From contig SIJG01000007.1 of the NCBI GenBank assembly GCA_023374025.1, forward strand, positions 291,852 through 355,851: a stretch of 64,000 bases of DNA, given 5' to 3'. Source of the stretch: Heterodera schachtii. Lineage: Eukaryota; Nematoda; Chromadorea; Rhabditida; Heteroderidae. Position numbers and translations under genes: made by a program. The notes below the pieces were generated by a model, which was not told the origin of the DNA, ran no database searches, and was given only the letters and a program-made list of their open reading frames with translations. Positions 48,501 to 59,509 of this stretch are shown one piece after another. Positions within the stretch are counted from its first letter, which is position 1. Each line of letters begins with the position of its first letter.

Positions 48501-51500
48501 ATGATCCGATGCGATAAACGCCCGAGCCGAGCACAATGACACTGTTGCTCTTTTTCTGCTCAAACTCAATGTCGTGTTCCGCCCCGTTGTAAGTCAAATA
48601 CAAATAATTGGTTTTTGCCGGCCATTCCGCTGCCACCGTGTCAATACGTTTCACCATCGGCACAATTGAATGCAGATGACGCAGTTTACGGATCTGAACA
48701 CAGTGCGATTAATTAATTCAAAAAAAAAAAACTATGGCATTTGAAAAAACAGGGGTTTTCCGGTAAAGGCATTTTAAAATTTATTACACAGAATGTGTTC
48801 ATGGAGGAATCTATCGTTTTTTTTTTAATTTTCATAACTTTAAGAAATTAAGAGGCTTTGCGGTCATAGACATTTAATTTTTTGTAAATAATTTTTAGGT
48901 ATAGAGTTTAAAATAATTTTGTAAGTTTAAATGAAAATGGATGCACCGACGCTGCCAAAATGCTCCGTAAAAATTTCCATTTTTACCATGTATTTGATTT
49001 GCAAAATTTCCTCGATAACTATAAAAATATCATTTTTTCTAGAAATTTTTGACAATTTGGCATAATTACATTAATTTTTGACACCCAATTTGTACCTCAT
49101 CCTCATTTCGGCCAATGCATGTGCCAATTTGGGCGTCCGAAAAGCCCAATTGTTTGGCACGGAGGAGCAAATCCGGCGAAACATACTCATCCTAAAAACA
49201 AACAAAAAAAAAACGAATGCCAAAAATTATGTGTGCTCAAATTCCTTTTACCATTTCTTGGCCCTCCAGCGTACGGTACATGTCCACAATTGTCTTCATA
49301 CGGTACAAAAACCATTTGTCAATGCGTGTACATTGGTGCAAAAAGTGCACAAATTCGTCGTTGCAGCCGGCTGTGCCCGCAATGTTCGGCTCATTGGTGT
49401 ACAGTGCTCGTGCAACCGCCTGCATTCGCTTGTCCGTTGGGTCACGAAGGTCCTAAAAATTGGAAATTTTTACAAAATTATTATTTTTTTAATCGAATTT
49501 TGGAAATTAAAAAAAAAATTCACTTTTTCGGTGACTTTCTCCTTGAAAATGTGTGGAGAAAAGCCGTCGTTGTGGTCGTTGACCATTCGAAACGCTTTTT
49601 GCAAAGCCTCTTCAAATGAACGACCGATGGCCATCACTTCGCCCACCGATTTCATTGAGGAACCAATCTGAAATTGTAGAAAAATTCAAGTGCAATTTAA
49701 AAATTGCCGGATGAAATTTAAAAAGCCAAATATTTTATGGTAAAAAATATATTTCGTATTACAATATATGCGTATTATACAAATGGGTTTTCTCCTAAAA
49801 GAAAATTATTTCAAGTTTCTGAATTTACGACATGGTAAAAATTTAGAGCGTGGTAAAATTGCCATGATTTTCCAAAAAAAATTCAAAACGACAAAGTAAA
49901 ACGATATTTACCAAGATTTTCCTCCAAAAATGCGTTCCAAAAGCAGGCATGGTAACATTGGTAAAATTAATGATTTCCCCCGCCCAAAAAGCGTTCCTAA
50001 ATTGTCCCCACCTTTCTGTTGACGTCCGCAAACTTGGCCAAGTCCCAGCGCGGGACCTTCACAACACAGTAGTCCAATGATGGCTCAAAGCACGCGGTAG
50101 TGTCCCGCGTCACGGTGTTGCGCAGCGTGACCAAAGACTCGCCCAGCGCGAGTTTGGCCGCGATGTACGCGAGTGGGTAGCCGGTGGCTTTGCTGGCCAA
50201 CGCGGAGGAGCGGGACAGGCCGTGCGTTCACTTCGACGATGAAATACTGGAGGGGAAGCAGATTATTCTCATTTGAACAAAACGACGGCATTTTGCTTCA
50301 ACCATGCCGTGTATATATTTTTTTTTCTGAGATTCTCTTAGAAAAAAAGGAGATTCTTTTATGAAAAAATTTCTTGAAAAATTTAAACTAAAATTTTTTG
50401 GCGGGGACGAATTTTCTGTCCCTTTTCGTTCACTGTCTACGATTTATTAACACCAAAATGGGGCAATTTCTTCTAATGCTTCGAAGAAATAAAAAAAATT
50501 GTTTTTTTTTTAAATTTTATTTGGGCCTTAAGTACTCCCCCCCCCTCCCCCCTTGGTTTGTTTGGTGATTAATACAATGTTTGTTTGTTTTTTTGCACTA
50601 TATCTATTATTTGTGTATAATTCTAAAAATTCCACCAGACCCATTGGATTTGGCCTAATCATTGTAAAACCAACCTCCATTTTGTTGGGGTTCAACGCGT
50701 ATTGGATGTTACACTCGCCGATGATGCCAAGTCCACGGATCACTTTCAGTGCCGTCTGTCGCATTCGAAAATACTCCTCGTTGTTCAGCGTTTGGGATGG
50801 GGCAACCACCACACTATCTGAATCAAAATTGAAAAAAAAAATTACTATTTTTAATTGCATAATTAATTATACCGCCCGTATGAATGCCAAGCGGGTCAAC
50901 ATTTTCCATGTTACACACCGTAATGCAATTGTCATAGGCATCCCGAACCACTTCATATTCAATCTGAAAATTGGCATGGGCAAAGGAAATGGGTTATTTT
51001 GCAACTGTCCATGAACAGCTAATTGTAAGTCGTTAAGAATTTTTCAAAATATTTTTCTCTTGAATTTTATTAAAAAAATTTCAAAGATTATAATTAGCAT
51101 TTTAAAAATTTCGGGTCAATTTTCGAACAAAATAAATGGTATTAAGCGGATGAACCTATAATGGAAGGAAAATTTTTTGAAAATTTTATTGAATGTCAAC
51201 AATAATTTGTTCTTTTTCTTCAAATCTCCTTTTTGGGTAGGATTTTTTTTTTTTTTTTGCATTTCATCAGATAAAAAAAACAATAATTCAACCCTCCTCC
51301 TCCGCTCACCTCTTTCCAGCCTTGAAAACTTTTGTCGATCAGCACTTGTTTTGAATGGGCCAATGCTTGGCGTGCAATTGCCATAAGTTCGTCACGCGTC
51401 TCGGCAAAGCCCGAACCAAGTCCACCGAGGGCATACGCGGCACGGACCAACACGGGGTAACCAATCTGTTGGAAAAAATGAGGCAAATTTAAAAAAAAAT

Positions 51501-54500
51501 CTATACGATTTTTTAAACCCCCATCAATTACGTTATTTTTTTGAAATTTTCAAGTTTTTTATAAAAAAAAAAAAAAAAATTCTTCGGTTTCAATTTTATG
51601 GCTTACAAATAAATAAAAAAGTTTTTATTGGAAAAATTTTATTAAATAAAAAAGTTTTTATTGGAAAAATTTTATTTTTTTCTATCGAAATATTCTTATT
51701 TTGCAAAATATTCTCGGGTGGGAGGGGGACAATGAATTTTGTTTTTGGCTCCTCACCTGTTCAGCTGCCTTTTCAGCCTCCTCAATTGTGTTCGCTGCAC
51801 GACAATCGGCTACTTTTTCGCCAATTTTCAGCACAAATTCCTTAAAAAATAGAATTTTTTTAAAATAATCTTTGAACATGCCTTGAACAATTCTCTGTCC
51901 TCCGTCCGCATAATCGTCTCAATTGACGTGCCGAGAACAGTGACACCTAAAGGAAGAAGAAAACAGTTAAAAAATAATTTAATTTTGCTACTCCCGATAA
52001 TTTTTGGGAAAAATTTTTATATTAAATATGGTGGTAATAAATTGCCAATATTGGGGATTACCAAATATCATAATATCAAACGAAATGTTTGAATACTGTA
52101 AAGCCAACTAACATTTAGAGTACCGTATTCCGACAGTACGCCACTGTTGTACAAATCGACGGCACAGTTCAGCGCCGTTTGGCCTCCAAAAGTGCACAAA
52201 ATTCCGGTGGGGCGTTCCTTTTTGATCACCTACAAAATGTATAAATTGACATAGCATTTCAAAATGATGGGCCCATGGCCCATTTTTCTCGTCCAACTTC
52301 GGTCACATATTCCTTGATGATGGGCAAGAAATAGACACGGTCCGCAAAACCTTTCGTTGTTTGCACAGTGGCAACATTTGGGTTGACCAAAACGGTGCGC
52401 AGGCCCATCTCCTTCAGCGCTTTGATGGCCTAAAAACCGAGAAGAATTTTTAAATTTGCTGGATTCAAACCACAAAATCAAGGAGTTCAATGAAGAAAGG
52501 ACCAAAAAGCCTTCGGTGGAAAATTTTGAAAAATTTCAAAAAATTATGTCGACCCAACTGATTGGCAAGCGTAAAAAATCGTCAACTTTTAGCAAGTGAC
52601 AGAGTTGTATGGTTCCAGATTTTTAGTGTTAGGTAATACACCACAATTAAGGGTCTACAGTTTATTTAAAGAAAGTCCCCAAATTCGGGTTTTAAGAATT
52701 TCCAACAATTTTCCATATTTTTATAAATACGAAATTTTTGTGCCCTTTTCGGACAAAAAATGCCATCCAACTTTTCGAAACAGCATATTTATAAAAATGT
52801 TTGTCTGCTTGCCTGTGCCCCGGAGTAGTCGAATTCGCCCGCCTGTCCAATTGACAGACCGCCGGAGCCGAGGATGAGCACCTTCCGCTGGGGTTGAACC
52901 TGCTCGCGGTAAGAGCCATTGGCAAGCGCGGACGAAGGCATTGAAAGGCGTTCGTTGAGCAATTGGCGAACTACTGTGCCAAGAAAAAATTGTTCAATTT
53001 TTACCATGGGAATATGCCAAAAGTCCAGGCCTTGGCCATAACACCTAAAAAGGAGCAATTTCAGGATTTTGGTAGAATTTTGGAAAATTTTAGCCAAAAC
53101 CCAAAAAACAAAAAAATTTTTTTTTAAATTATCATTCAAAAGGCTTGGTTACGGGCTTGGAATGCTGGGTTTTATAACAAAATGACCATTTACTTGATTG
53201 TCTGGCCTTGTTTGAGCGATTGAACGGCGTGCAAAAAGATGTCAAAAAGGCATTCCATGTCCATGGGTCCAGCACAGTGTTCGGGATGGAATTGGACACT
53301 CAAAACCAAATTGTTAAACTGAATTATTGACACGATGCTTGTTTTTTGTACCATGAAACACTGAAACACCAAGATTGGTAAAGAAAATCCAAAACTTATG
53401 ACAAAATTCGATTTTTTGCATTAAGTGTCAAAAAAAATTGGCAGAAAATCTTACGTTTATAAATTTAAAAAAATTGTATGCCACCTGAACTGGGGATGCT
53501 CTTTGTGCACAATGCCTTCATTGGTTGCGTCGTTGGCATTGGTGAACAACGGCGTCCAATTTGTGCCCTCCAACGATTTGGCATCCACCGCAAAGCCATG
53601 GTTTTGTGAGGTGATGAAGCAACGGCCCGAGTCAGTGTGCACACACGGCTGGTTGTGACCACGATTTCCGAACCTAAAAAAACCCGAAAATTTGGGGAAA
53701 ACGCCAAAAAATTGAAAATTCGGGGACAACGCAAAAAAAAAACCAAAATTTCTTTATATAAAAAACGAACGAACCGCAATTTGTACGTGGAAGCGCCCGC
53801 GGCAATTGCCAACAATTGATGGCCCAAACAAATGCCAAAAATTGCTGTTTTCGGTCGGTCCCGCAAAATTCGGCGCAAACGTTCAATCAACGGAGCGCAC
53901 ATTTGCGGATCACCGGGTCCATTGGACAAAAAAATGGCGTCATAATCTAACAAAATCAGGTACATTTATATAATTTGTTGTAAAAAATGAAAAAATTGGT
54001 TTTTACCCTCAATGTGTTGGTCAATTGGAAAATCCCATGGGACGACGTGAACGGCACAGCCTCGCTGAAGAAAACACTAAAAATGGAACATTGGAAATGA
54101 TTTATGAAGAAATGGAAAAGAAGGGCATTAAACAATTTTCAAATTCATGTCAATTATTTGGATTATTTTTTGGGTACACTTGAAAACGTCGCCGGGACAA
54201 AATGCCGAAGCGAAAAACAACTATTTCGAAATTTTCAAAAAAAAAAAAAAAAAGTTTTTAAAATTATTATTTTATTAAAAATTTAGTTACTGGAAACAAA
54301 ATTTGTTGAATTTTCAAAAAAAAACTTGAAAATAAGTTTTGTTACCTTAATTTTCCTAAAAAAAATTTTTTTTTTCGAATTAGGCAAGTAAAAATTTTTT
54401 GTATTTTTTTCTAATTTTTTAAATTTTGTTTTTATATTACTGACCGTATTTGGTTGTTTTTGAGGCCACAGTCAATCGTCAAAATTCGGCTCTGGCATTT

Positions 54501-56024
54501 CTCCTTGTCACCAAACCATTGGGGGGACTGAATTTTAAAAAATTGGATTATTTGATAGGGGGTAAATGGGAGGAGGAACCTTCCGTGAAACTTTTGCCAC
54601 CAAATTCTCCTCATTTATGTTGACAAATTGAAAGCGTTCCGGGTCATCCGACTCGAGCACCAACTGAAAATGGAGAAAAAACTATATTTTATAGAGACAA
54701 AATGGGGCAAAAAAAAATAGAAAAATTTTGAGTTTTTTTTGGGACCCAGGTCACATATTTCTACCATACAATAAAAAAATTGGAAAATTCCAAAAAATAT
54801 CATTTTTTTAGAAAAATTTTGAGTTTTTTTGGGACCCAGGTCACATATTCCCACCATACAATAAAAAAATTGGAAAATTCCAAAAAATATCATTTTTTTT
54901 TTTTTTTACAAATTTTCACAGCGTAGTACAAAAATTGTTTTAGTGTTAATCCGAAACCTTGGCTTTCAGTGTGCCATTCTCCCTTATCCGTTTTGTCAGC
55001 AGACGCGTGTCCACGCCGGACAAACCCGGCACGCCCGCTTTGCTCAACCAATTCGACAACGATTGGACCTAAAAATATATTCAATTTTTGAATCAACCCC
55101 TTGAAAATGGTGTAAAAATTGACAATTTTTTTATGTAAAATGCCATAAAAATTCGACCGCTTCCCAATGCGAATGTTCGCCCTCCGGACAAATGCGATTG
55201 ACCACCAACGCCGCCGGCCAAATTTGTGTGGATTCAAAGCATTTTGTCGGAAGTTGGGGCCATTTTGGGTCCTTTTTGGTTTCGTCCGGCACTCCGTAGT
55301 TGCCAATGAGTGGGTAAGTGAGCACCAACAGTTGACGAGCATAACTCGGGTCGGTCAACGACTGAAAAATGGAAAATTTTTGACGCACATTTTTTATAAA
55401 TGTGCCATGCCATAAAAAATGAATTATCTACATTAATCCTGGATTTTTTTGTTCCGTTTGTATTTTTGTTGTTCAAATAAATCCCAATTTTTTTTGCGCA
55501 TCATGCGAAAATATAAAACCAACGAGTTTTCACCGTTTCAACAAAACCAAAGTAGGATTTTTCAAGGACCCAAGTCAAACCAAAGTTGTTGTTTTTTATA
55601 ATACTGACAATGAGTTAAAGGAAAGGCAATACACAACTAATTACTCTTTAATATACCCGTAAAATAAATAAAAAAATCAAATTTTGCGATTTCTCATTGT
55701 AATTTCTTTAGTAATGCAAGTACTCATTCTTTCTTGTATTTATAAATTCCAAAGACTTTAAGGCCTCCATTTGATACCAAGAAAATAGACATTGTCCAAA
55801 TAAAAAAAAAAGTTATGGCCAACTTAGGAAGATCACTGATTAGGACTGAAATAGAGCCAAAAATGAATTAGTCTCACCTCTACATAGCCAACCATGCCGG
55901 TCTGAAACACCAATTCGCCGACCACCGCCCGCGCGGCACCGAACAATTTGCCATGCATTCGTGTGCCATCCTCAAAACATAAAAATGCGTTCAACAGCTC
56001 AAACTCGCTGTCCCGGCTGCTCAT
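39517..56024 (-). CDS. CAD: CAD multienzyme: carbamoyl-phosphate synthetase II, aspartate transcarbamylase, dihydroorotase
   Basis: Forty-three exons in consistent phase give 2,335 residues once one extra base is discounted. Exon bounds: 56024-55878, 55361-55158, 55068-54958, 54663-54580, 54527-54441, 54076-54007, 53946-53775, 53673-53485, 53298-53194, 53044-52813, 52429-52298, 52229-52124, 51946-51882, 51840-51757, 51465-51310, 50963-50873, 50817-50675, 50246-50012, 49667-49524, 49452-49252, 49191-49096, 48693-48499, 48192-48061, 48001-47774, 47604-47488, 47346-47278, 47184-47076, 47005-46828, 46424-46274, 46209-46140, 46090-46056, 45739-45557, 45508-45401, 45349-45212, 45100-44861, 44669-44499, 44127-43737, 43364-43174, 42665-41927, 41428-41189, 40784-40651, 40590-40431, 39692-39517. 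The order is glutaminase (GICLGHQ Cys274; QFHPEH), two synthetase halves, dihydroorotase (DVHVH; AGLK lysine) and transcarbamylase ([21 protein letters not shown]). It makes dihydroorotate from glutamine, bicarbonate and aspartate. Introns 10 and 13 start with GC. Exon 18 has a frameshift near 50218-50223. The start at 56024 is chosen by homology; ATG 56069 is in frame upstream. Confidence 0.93.
39892..40218. repeat. Foldback element with GTCGCCG-type ends and a G-rich core, in the last CAD intron
   Basis: The left end has GCCGAAACGTCGCCG and the right end has CGGCGACGTTTCGGCGGCGA. The interior is a G-rich tandem repeat with GGGGGTCAACCAAAATTTTTGC units. A one-sided relative with GTCGCCGGGACAAAATG lies near 54187. 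Confidence 0.65.
40919..40978. mobile_element. 60-bp miniature hAT element in a CAD intron
   Basis: The ends CAGGGATGGCA and TGCCATCCCTG are the same as those of the element at 38802-38925. Flanking 8-mers ATTTACGC and CTTTATGC agree at six of eight positions, so this is an older copy. Confidence 0.7.
54700..54895. repeat. Tandem duplication of about 97 bp in a CAD intron
   Basis: Two copies contain GGGACCCAGGTCACATATT, CCATACAATAAAAAAATTGG and CCAAAAAATATCATTTTTTT, with three or four differences between copies. Confidence 0.85.
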
Positions 56025-57493
56025 TGTGTGATATGGTGATGATGTGTGTGAATTATGAGAGCACAGCAATACTACTAATATTTTAAAAACTGTAAAATTA
56101 ATTGGATCAATCTTTTTTTTCCAAACAAAAAATATGGAATATTAGGGATTAGAAAATTCAAATTTTGCGGGTGCGCTGTTCACGAATATGACAACATTAA
56201 TTTCGACCAATTACGAATCCCGAATTCGAACAATTTTACCTTTTTTTTTATTTATATAAATTTAACATCAATACCGTTTAATGCACGTAACTTTTTTTTT
56301 TAATGTACGTAAAAAAATTTTTTTTTTCATAACAAAATAAGCATAAGGTAATGTAAACAAATATTACAAAATAAAGATGAATGGACGGACGGACGTTGAC
56401 TTGTTGATTGCGTTTGGTGTGATTTTGATTAACAAACAAAAACATCGACTTTTGCTCGGAGTGTTGGAAAATGATCACAGCGCCCTCCGAAAACAAAACA
56501 CCACAAATCGCATAAGCCCCCCCCCCTTTTTTTTGGCTCTTTTGTGGGACCAGCAAAACCGATGATTAGCCAAATCCCCGCAATTTTCAAAAAATGCGGG
56601 ATTGCAAACTGCTGGAATCCCGCCCCCATCTCTAGAAAATATGTATTGTACGTAATTTTCCATCACACTCAATTTTTGTCAATCTTAATGTGTTGTAGAG
56701 CAAGTGAGAGGAAGCGGGCAACAAAACAAAGAAATTTTAGACGAAAATCCTTTAAAATATATTTTTCCCAACTGTACATACATAAAACAATGTTGTGTTT
56801 GCCCCAAGTAAAGAATCTCTTCTTTTTGAGACATATGTTATGTATTTGCGTCTCAAAAATTAATCAATTTAATGGGGGAGAGGCAAAAAAGGGAGCAAAC
56901 AATTGAATGAATGGAATAGTGAATATGAATGATCTTCGTTTAAAATCTCCGTTCGATTTTACATAAAAATTTGGGTCGCCTCTAATCTAAAAAGGGACCA
57001 AATGATGATACCTAATCTTTTTCAAAATGGTTACCACCTAAAAGAATTATTATGAAAAGGAGTGAATAAATTCAAAGTGAAATATGTATGAGACTCAAAC
57101 AAAGAAATGTTTCGGTATTGTAAGTAGAGACGGCGCGGGATTTTGCCGGATTCCAGTCCGAAAAAATGGCGAAATTTACGCGTTTAGAGTGCGGCGCGCC
57201 GGGGAAAATTTTGAAAACTACCTACCTAATCACATTGACTTTGATCATTTTTTCGTATTTTTTACAAAATACCTTACCTACATACCCTATTCGCAATCAC
57301 AAATTTCGACAAAATTGAACTGCTACATAATTGCCGCAAAATGAACCGACGTTTAAGGAAAATGTGAGGAATTTTGAAATATACACCTCCTAAGAATCGA
57401 TTTTTTTGGGATTTTTAAAAATACACCCCTAAGAAATGAAAATTTTTCAAAAATTCATCTTCAAATTTTTTTTTTTGATTACCAATTAAAAAA
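56025..57493. other. Intergenic region between CAD and the first F-box-like gene (divergent)
   Basis: The two genes are transcribed away from each other, so promoters of both should lie here. Visible are poly-T runs, a dispersed-repeat relic near 56150-56240, a GGGATT-repeat fragment beginning TAGAGACGGCGCGGG at 57126, and 57200-57395, which is duplicated at 59375-59555. Confidence 0.45.
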
Positions 57494-58678
57494 ATGTCGG
57501 ACAATTCTAAAGAAGCAGAAAAAGAAATGGAAAAAGCGATGTAATAATAATTATTCTAAATTTCATTTCCATGGCTAATCATTTTGATTTTACGTTTTGA
57601 GTTTCATCTCTGCTGATTGTTGGCTTAAAGTGTTTGATTTGCTGCCGCCCTCTCAGCTTGGCCTCGGAATTGCGATGATTAGCCGCCGTTTTGACTACTT
57701 CGTTGACGAACACTTCAAAACGCGCAAATGGACATTGGGCGAAATGAAAATTCTACGCCAAATTGGACAGAATGGCGTAAAGGAAATCCAAATTGTCAAT
57801 TCAAATGGAAAAGCTTTGCAAATCCCACAAAATCCGTTGCCGAACAAAGTCATCGGATTCAAAAGCATTTCGATTAAGTAAAAGATAATTGAATTTGTAA
57901 AATGATTTGTGCCCATCATACCTAGTATTTCAGATGCATTGATCGCAATGTACTCACTTTCCTTCGCCGTTTTCAACGTTTTTTCGCTTCATGTACAACG
58001 ATTTTTGCAATTCTCACTGTGAATGTTCGTATTTCGGAGTTTGTTGTGCGCAAGATTTGGCCAATGTTCAAGGACACTACTTTTCTGCTACATGTTAAAC
58101 CCATCATTTTTCGTCAAATGCGCCAATTTGGCTCGTTAGTGCTCAACGATTGTCCATCACTTCGTACTGTTGCGTTTGCTGAAGGCTTTCTCCCCGAATT
58201 TCCGCCTGAGGACAGTGCCAATGCGTCGGATGGCCAAGCGGTGGCCAAATGGCTGTTCACTCCTCATCCCGACTTTACGAAGATACTCTTGATTGAGAAT
58301 TTAGCTGTGGACCAATGGTTGACAGGAGTGGAACAAATCAAAGCGGTGCTTACCTATATTAGCAATTCTTTCAATTTAATTTTTTTTTTAATTTTTTTCT
58401 TTTCTTAGGCATTTTCCGATGCTTCTTCTCCTGTTTCTTTCGGCATTTCCATTGAATTTCCGTCGTCTTCTTCAATTGATTCCGTTGTGCCCTTTAAATT
58501 GACCAATTGGTTTACTGGGGAGAAACTGATACTGTTACAAAAAGATGATGAAAAGGGTTTTGACCTTGTCCGTCTACCAATTGTGTCCACTGGTAAGAGA
58601 CCGCAGAGGGTCAAGGAATTTGGCGACCGATGGAACCAAATGAAAATTTGCATTCCCAGTGGACGACGACGGAGGTGA
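57494..58678 (+). CDS. F-box-like protein, paralogue 1
   Basis: Four exons (57494-57540, 57602-57877, 57934-58345, 58409-58678) encode 334 residues. After MSDNSKEAEKEMEKA comes an F-box-like segment, ADCWLKVFDLLPPSQLGLGI, then a long domain shared with paralogue 2, including FVVRKIWPMF and DGQAVAKWLFTP. F-box proteins recruit substrates to SCF ubiquitin ligases. The match of the first 40 residues is moderate, and the C-terminal domain has no known function. I recall this N-terminal pattern from a large family in cyst nematodes. An alternative first exon, encoding MNRRLRK (57341-57363), would also splice in phase and is the one paralogue 2 uses. Confidence 0.7.
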
Positions 58679-59509
58679 CGATGGGTGATGCACAAATTTG
58701 GAAAATCCAAATGCTTGTTTTTGTTTTTGAAGGCTTCTCGACGGTTTGCCCGGGCCGAGTGGTGGCTTATCAGAAACAGCATAAGAAATGAATTGATTGA
58801 TTGATTGGTGCGATTATGTGACCCAATTGTTGGAACTAGAGTTGAGTGGGACCGGGAATTTTGGGCAAACCCGGGACCGGGACCTTTTCGGGTTGAAAAC
58901 CGGGAATTTTTGGCTGGGAAAATCGGGACCGGTCCCGGTCAAAACCGGGACTTCGGTACTCAATTGTCCGTGTTCAGGTCCCGGTCCCGCACAACTCTAG
59001 TTGGAACTTGACATTTAATGTAATGTAGTCGTATATGATTTTGCTCGCATATTCATAAAACGAGTTTGCTTTACCAATATCCTTTGAAAAAAGCGCACCA
59101 GGAAGTTACTAATTTCTAATCCGTTTTGAATGTGTTTAAAATTTATTCAGAAAATATTTGGCATTCTGTCCGTAATAATTTTCAAAAAGTATAATGCATG
59201 CCTGTGTTTTCCTGCACAAAAAATCAAATTTGTGGACCCCCTGCTGCGAGATTGGAACTCAATTTTTTTACCGGACGCGATCCCGCGGGATTAATCCCGC
59301 AAAATCCCGGGATTTTGTACTGGGACCCCGCAAATTCCGCGCGGGATTCCCGTCCCGCGCCGGTCTCTATGGCTAATCACATTGACATTTGTTTTTTGGG
59401 GCGCCGAAATATTTGATAATTTTTTCTTACTTTTTACAAAATAGGTGCATACCACTTACCTATTCGCAATCACAAATTACGACAAAATTGGACTGCTAAT
59501 TGTCGCAAA
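58679..59509. other. Spacer between the two F-box-like paralogues
   Basis: It contains the hAT-like element at 58837-58999, a GGGATTAATCCCGC-rich repeat (59265-59370) and, at 59375-59509, the start of the block also present upstream of paralogue 1. Confidence 0.6.
58837..58999. mobile_element. 163-bp miniature hAT element
   Basis: Perfect 8-bp duplications GTTGGAAC (58829-58836 and 59000-59007) flank ends TAGAGTTGAGTGGGACCGGG and CCCGGTCCCGCACAACTCTA. It is a short relative of the 983-bp element at 33024-34006, sharing the GGGACC-rich subterminal sequence. Confidence 0.9.

Noticed and set aside
53000..53010. A possible GT donor (ATG|GTAAAA) in CAD exon 10
   Set aside because: Splicing there breaks the frame, and the sequence reads through without a stop from 53044 to 52813.
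57126..59370. A 2.2-kb transposon bounded by TAGAGACGGCGCGGGA and TCCCGCGCCGGTCTCTA that would carry F-box-like paralogue 1
   Set aside because: The ends are complementary but the flanking 8-mers (ATTGTAAG, TGGCTAAT) do not match. The same GGGATT-rich sequence occurs elsewhere as fragments, so two separate relics are more likely.
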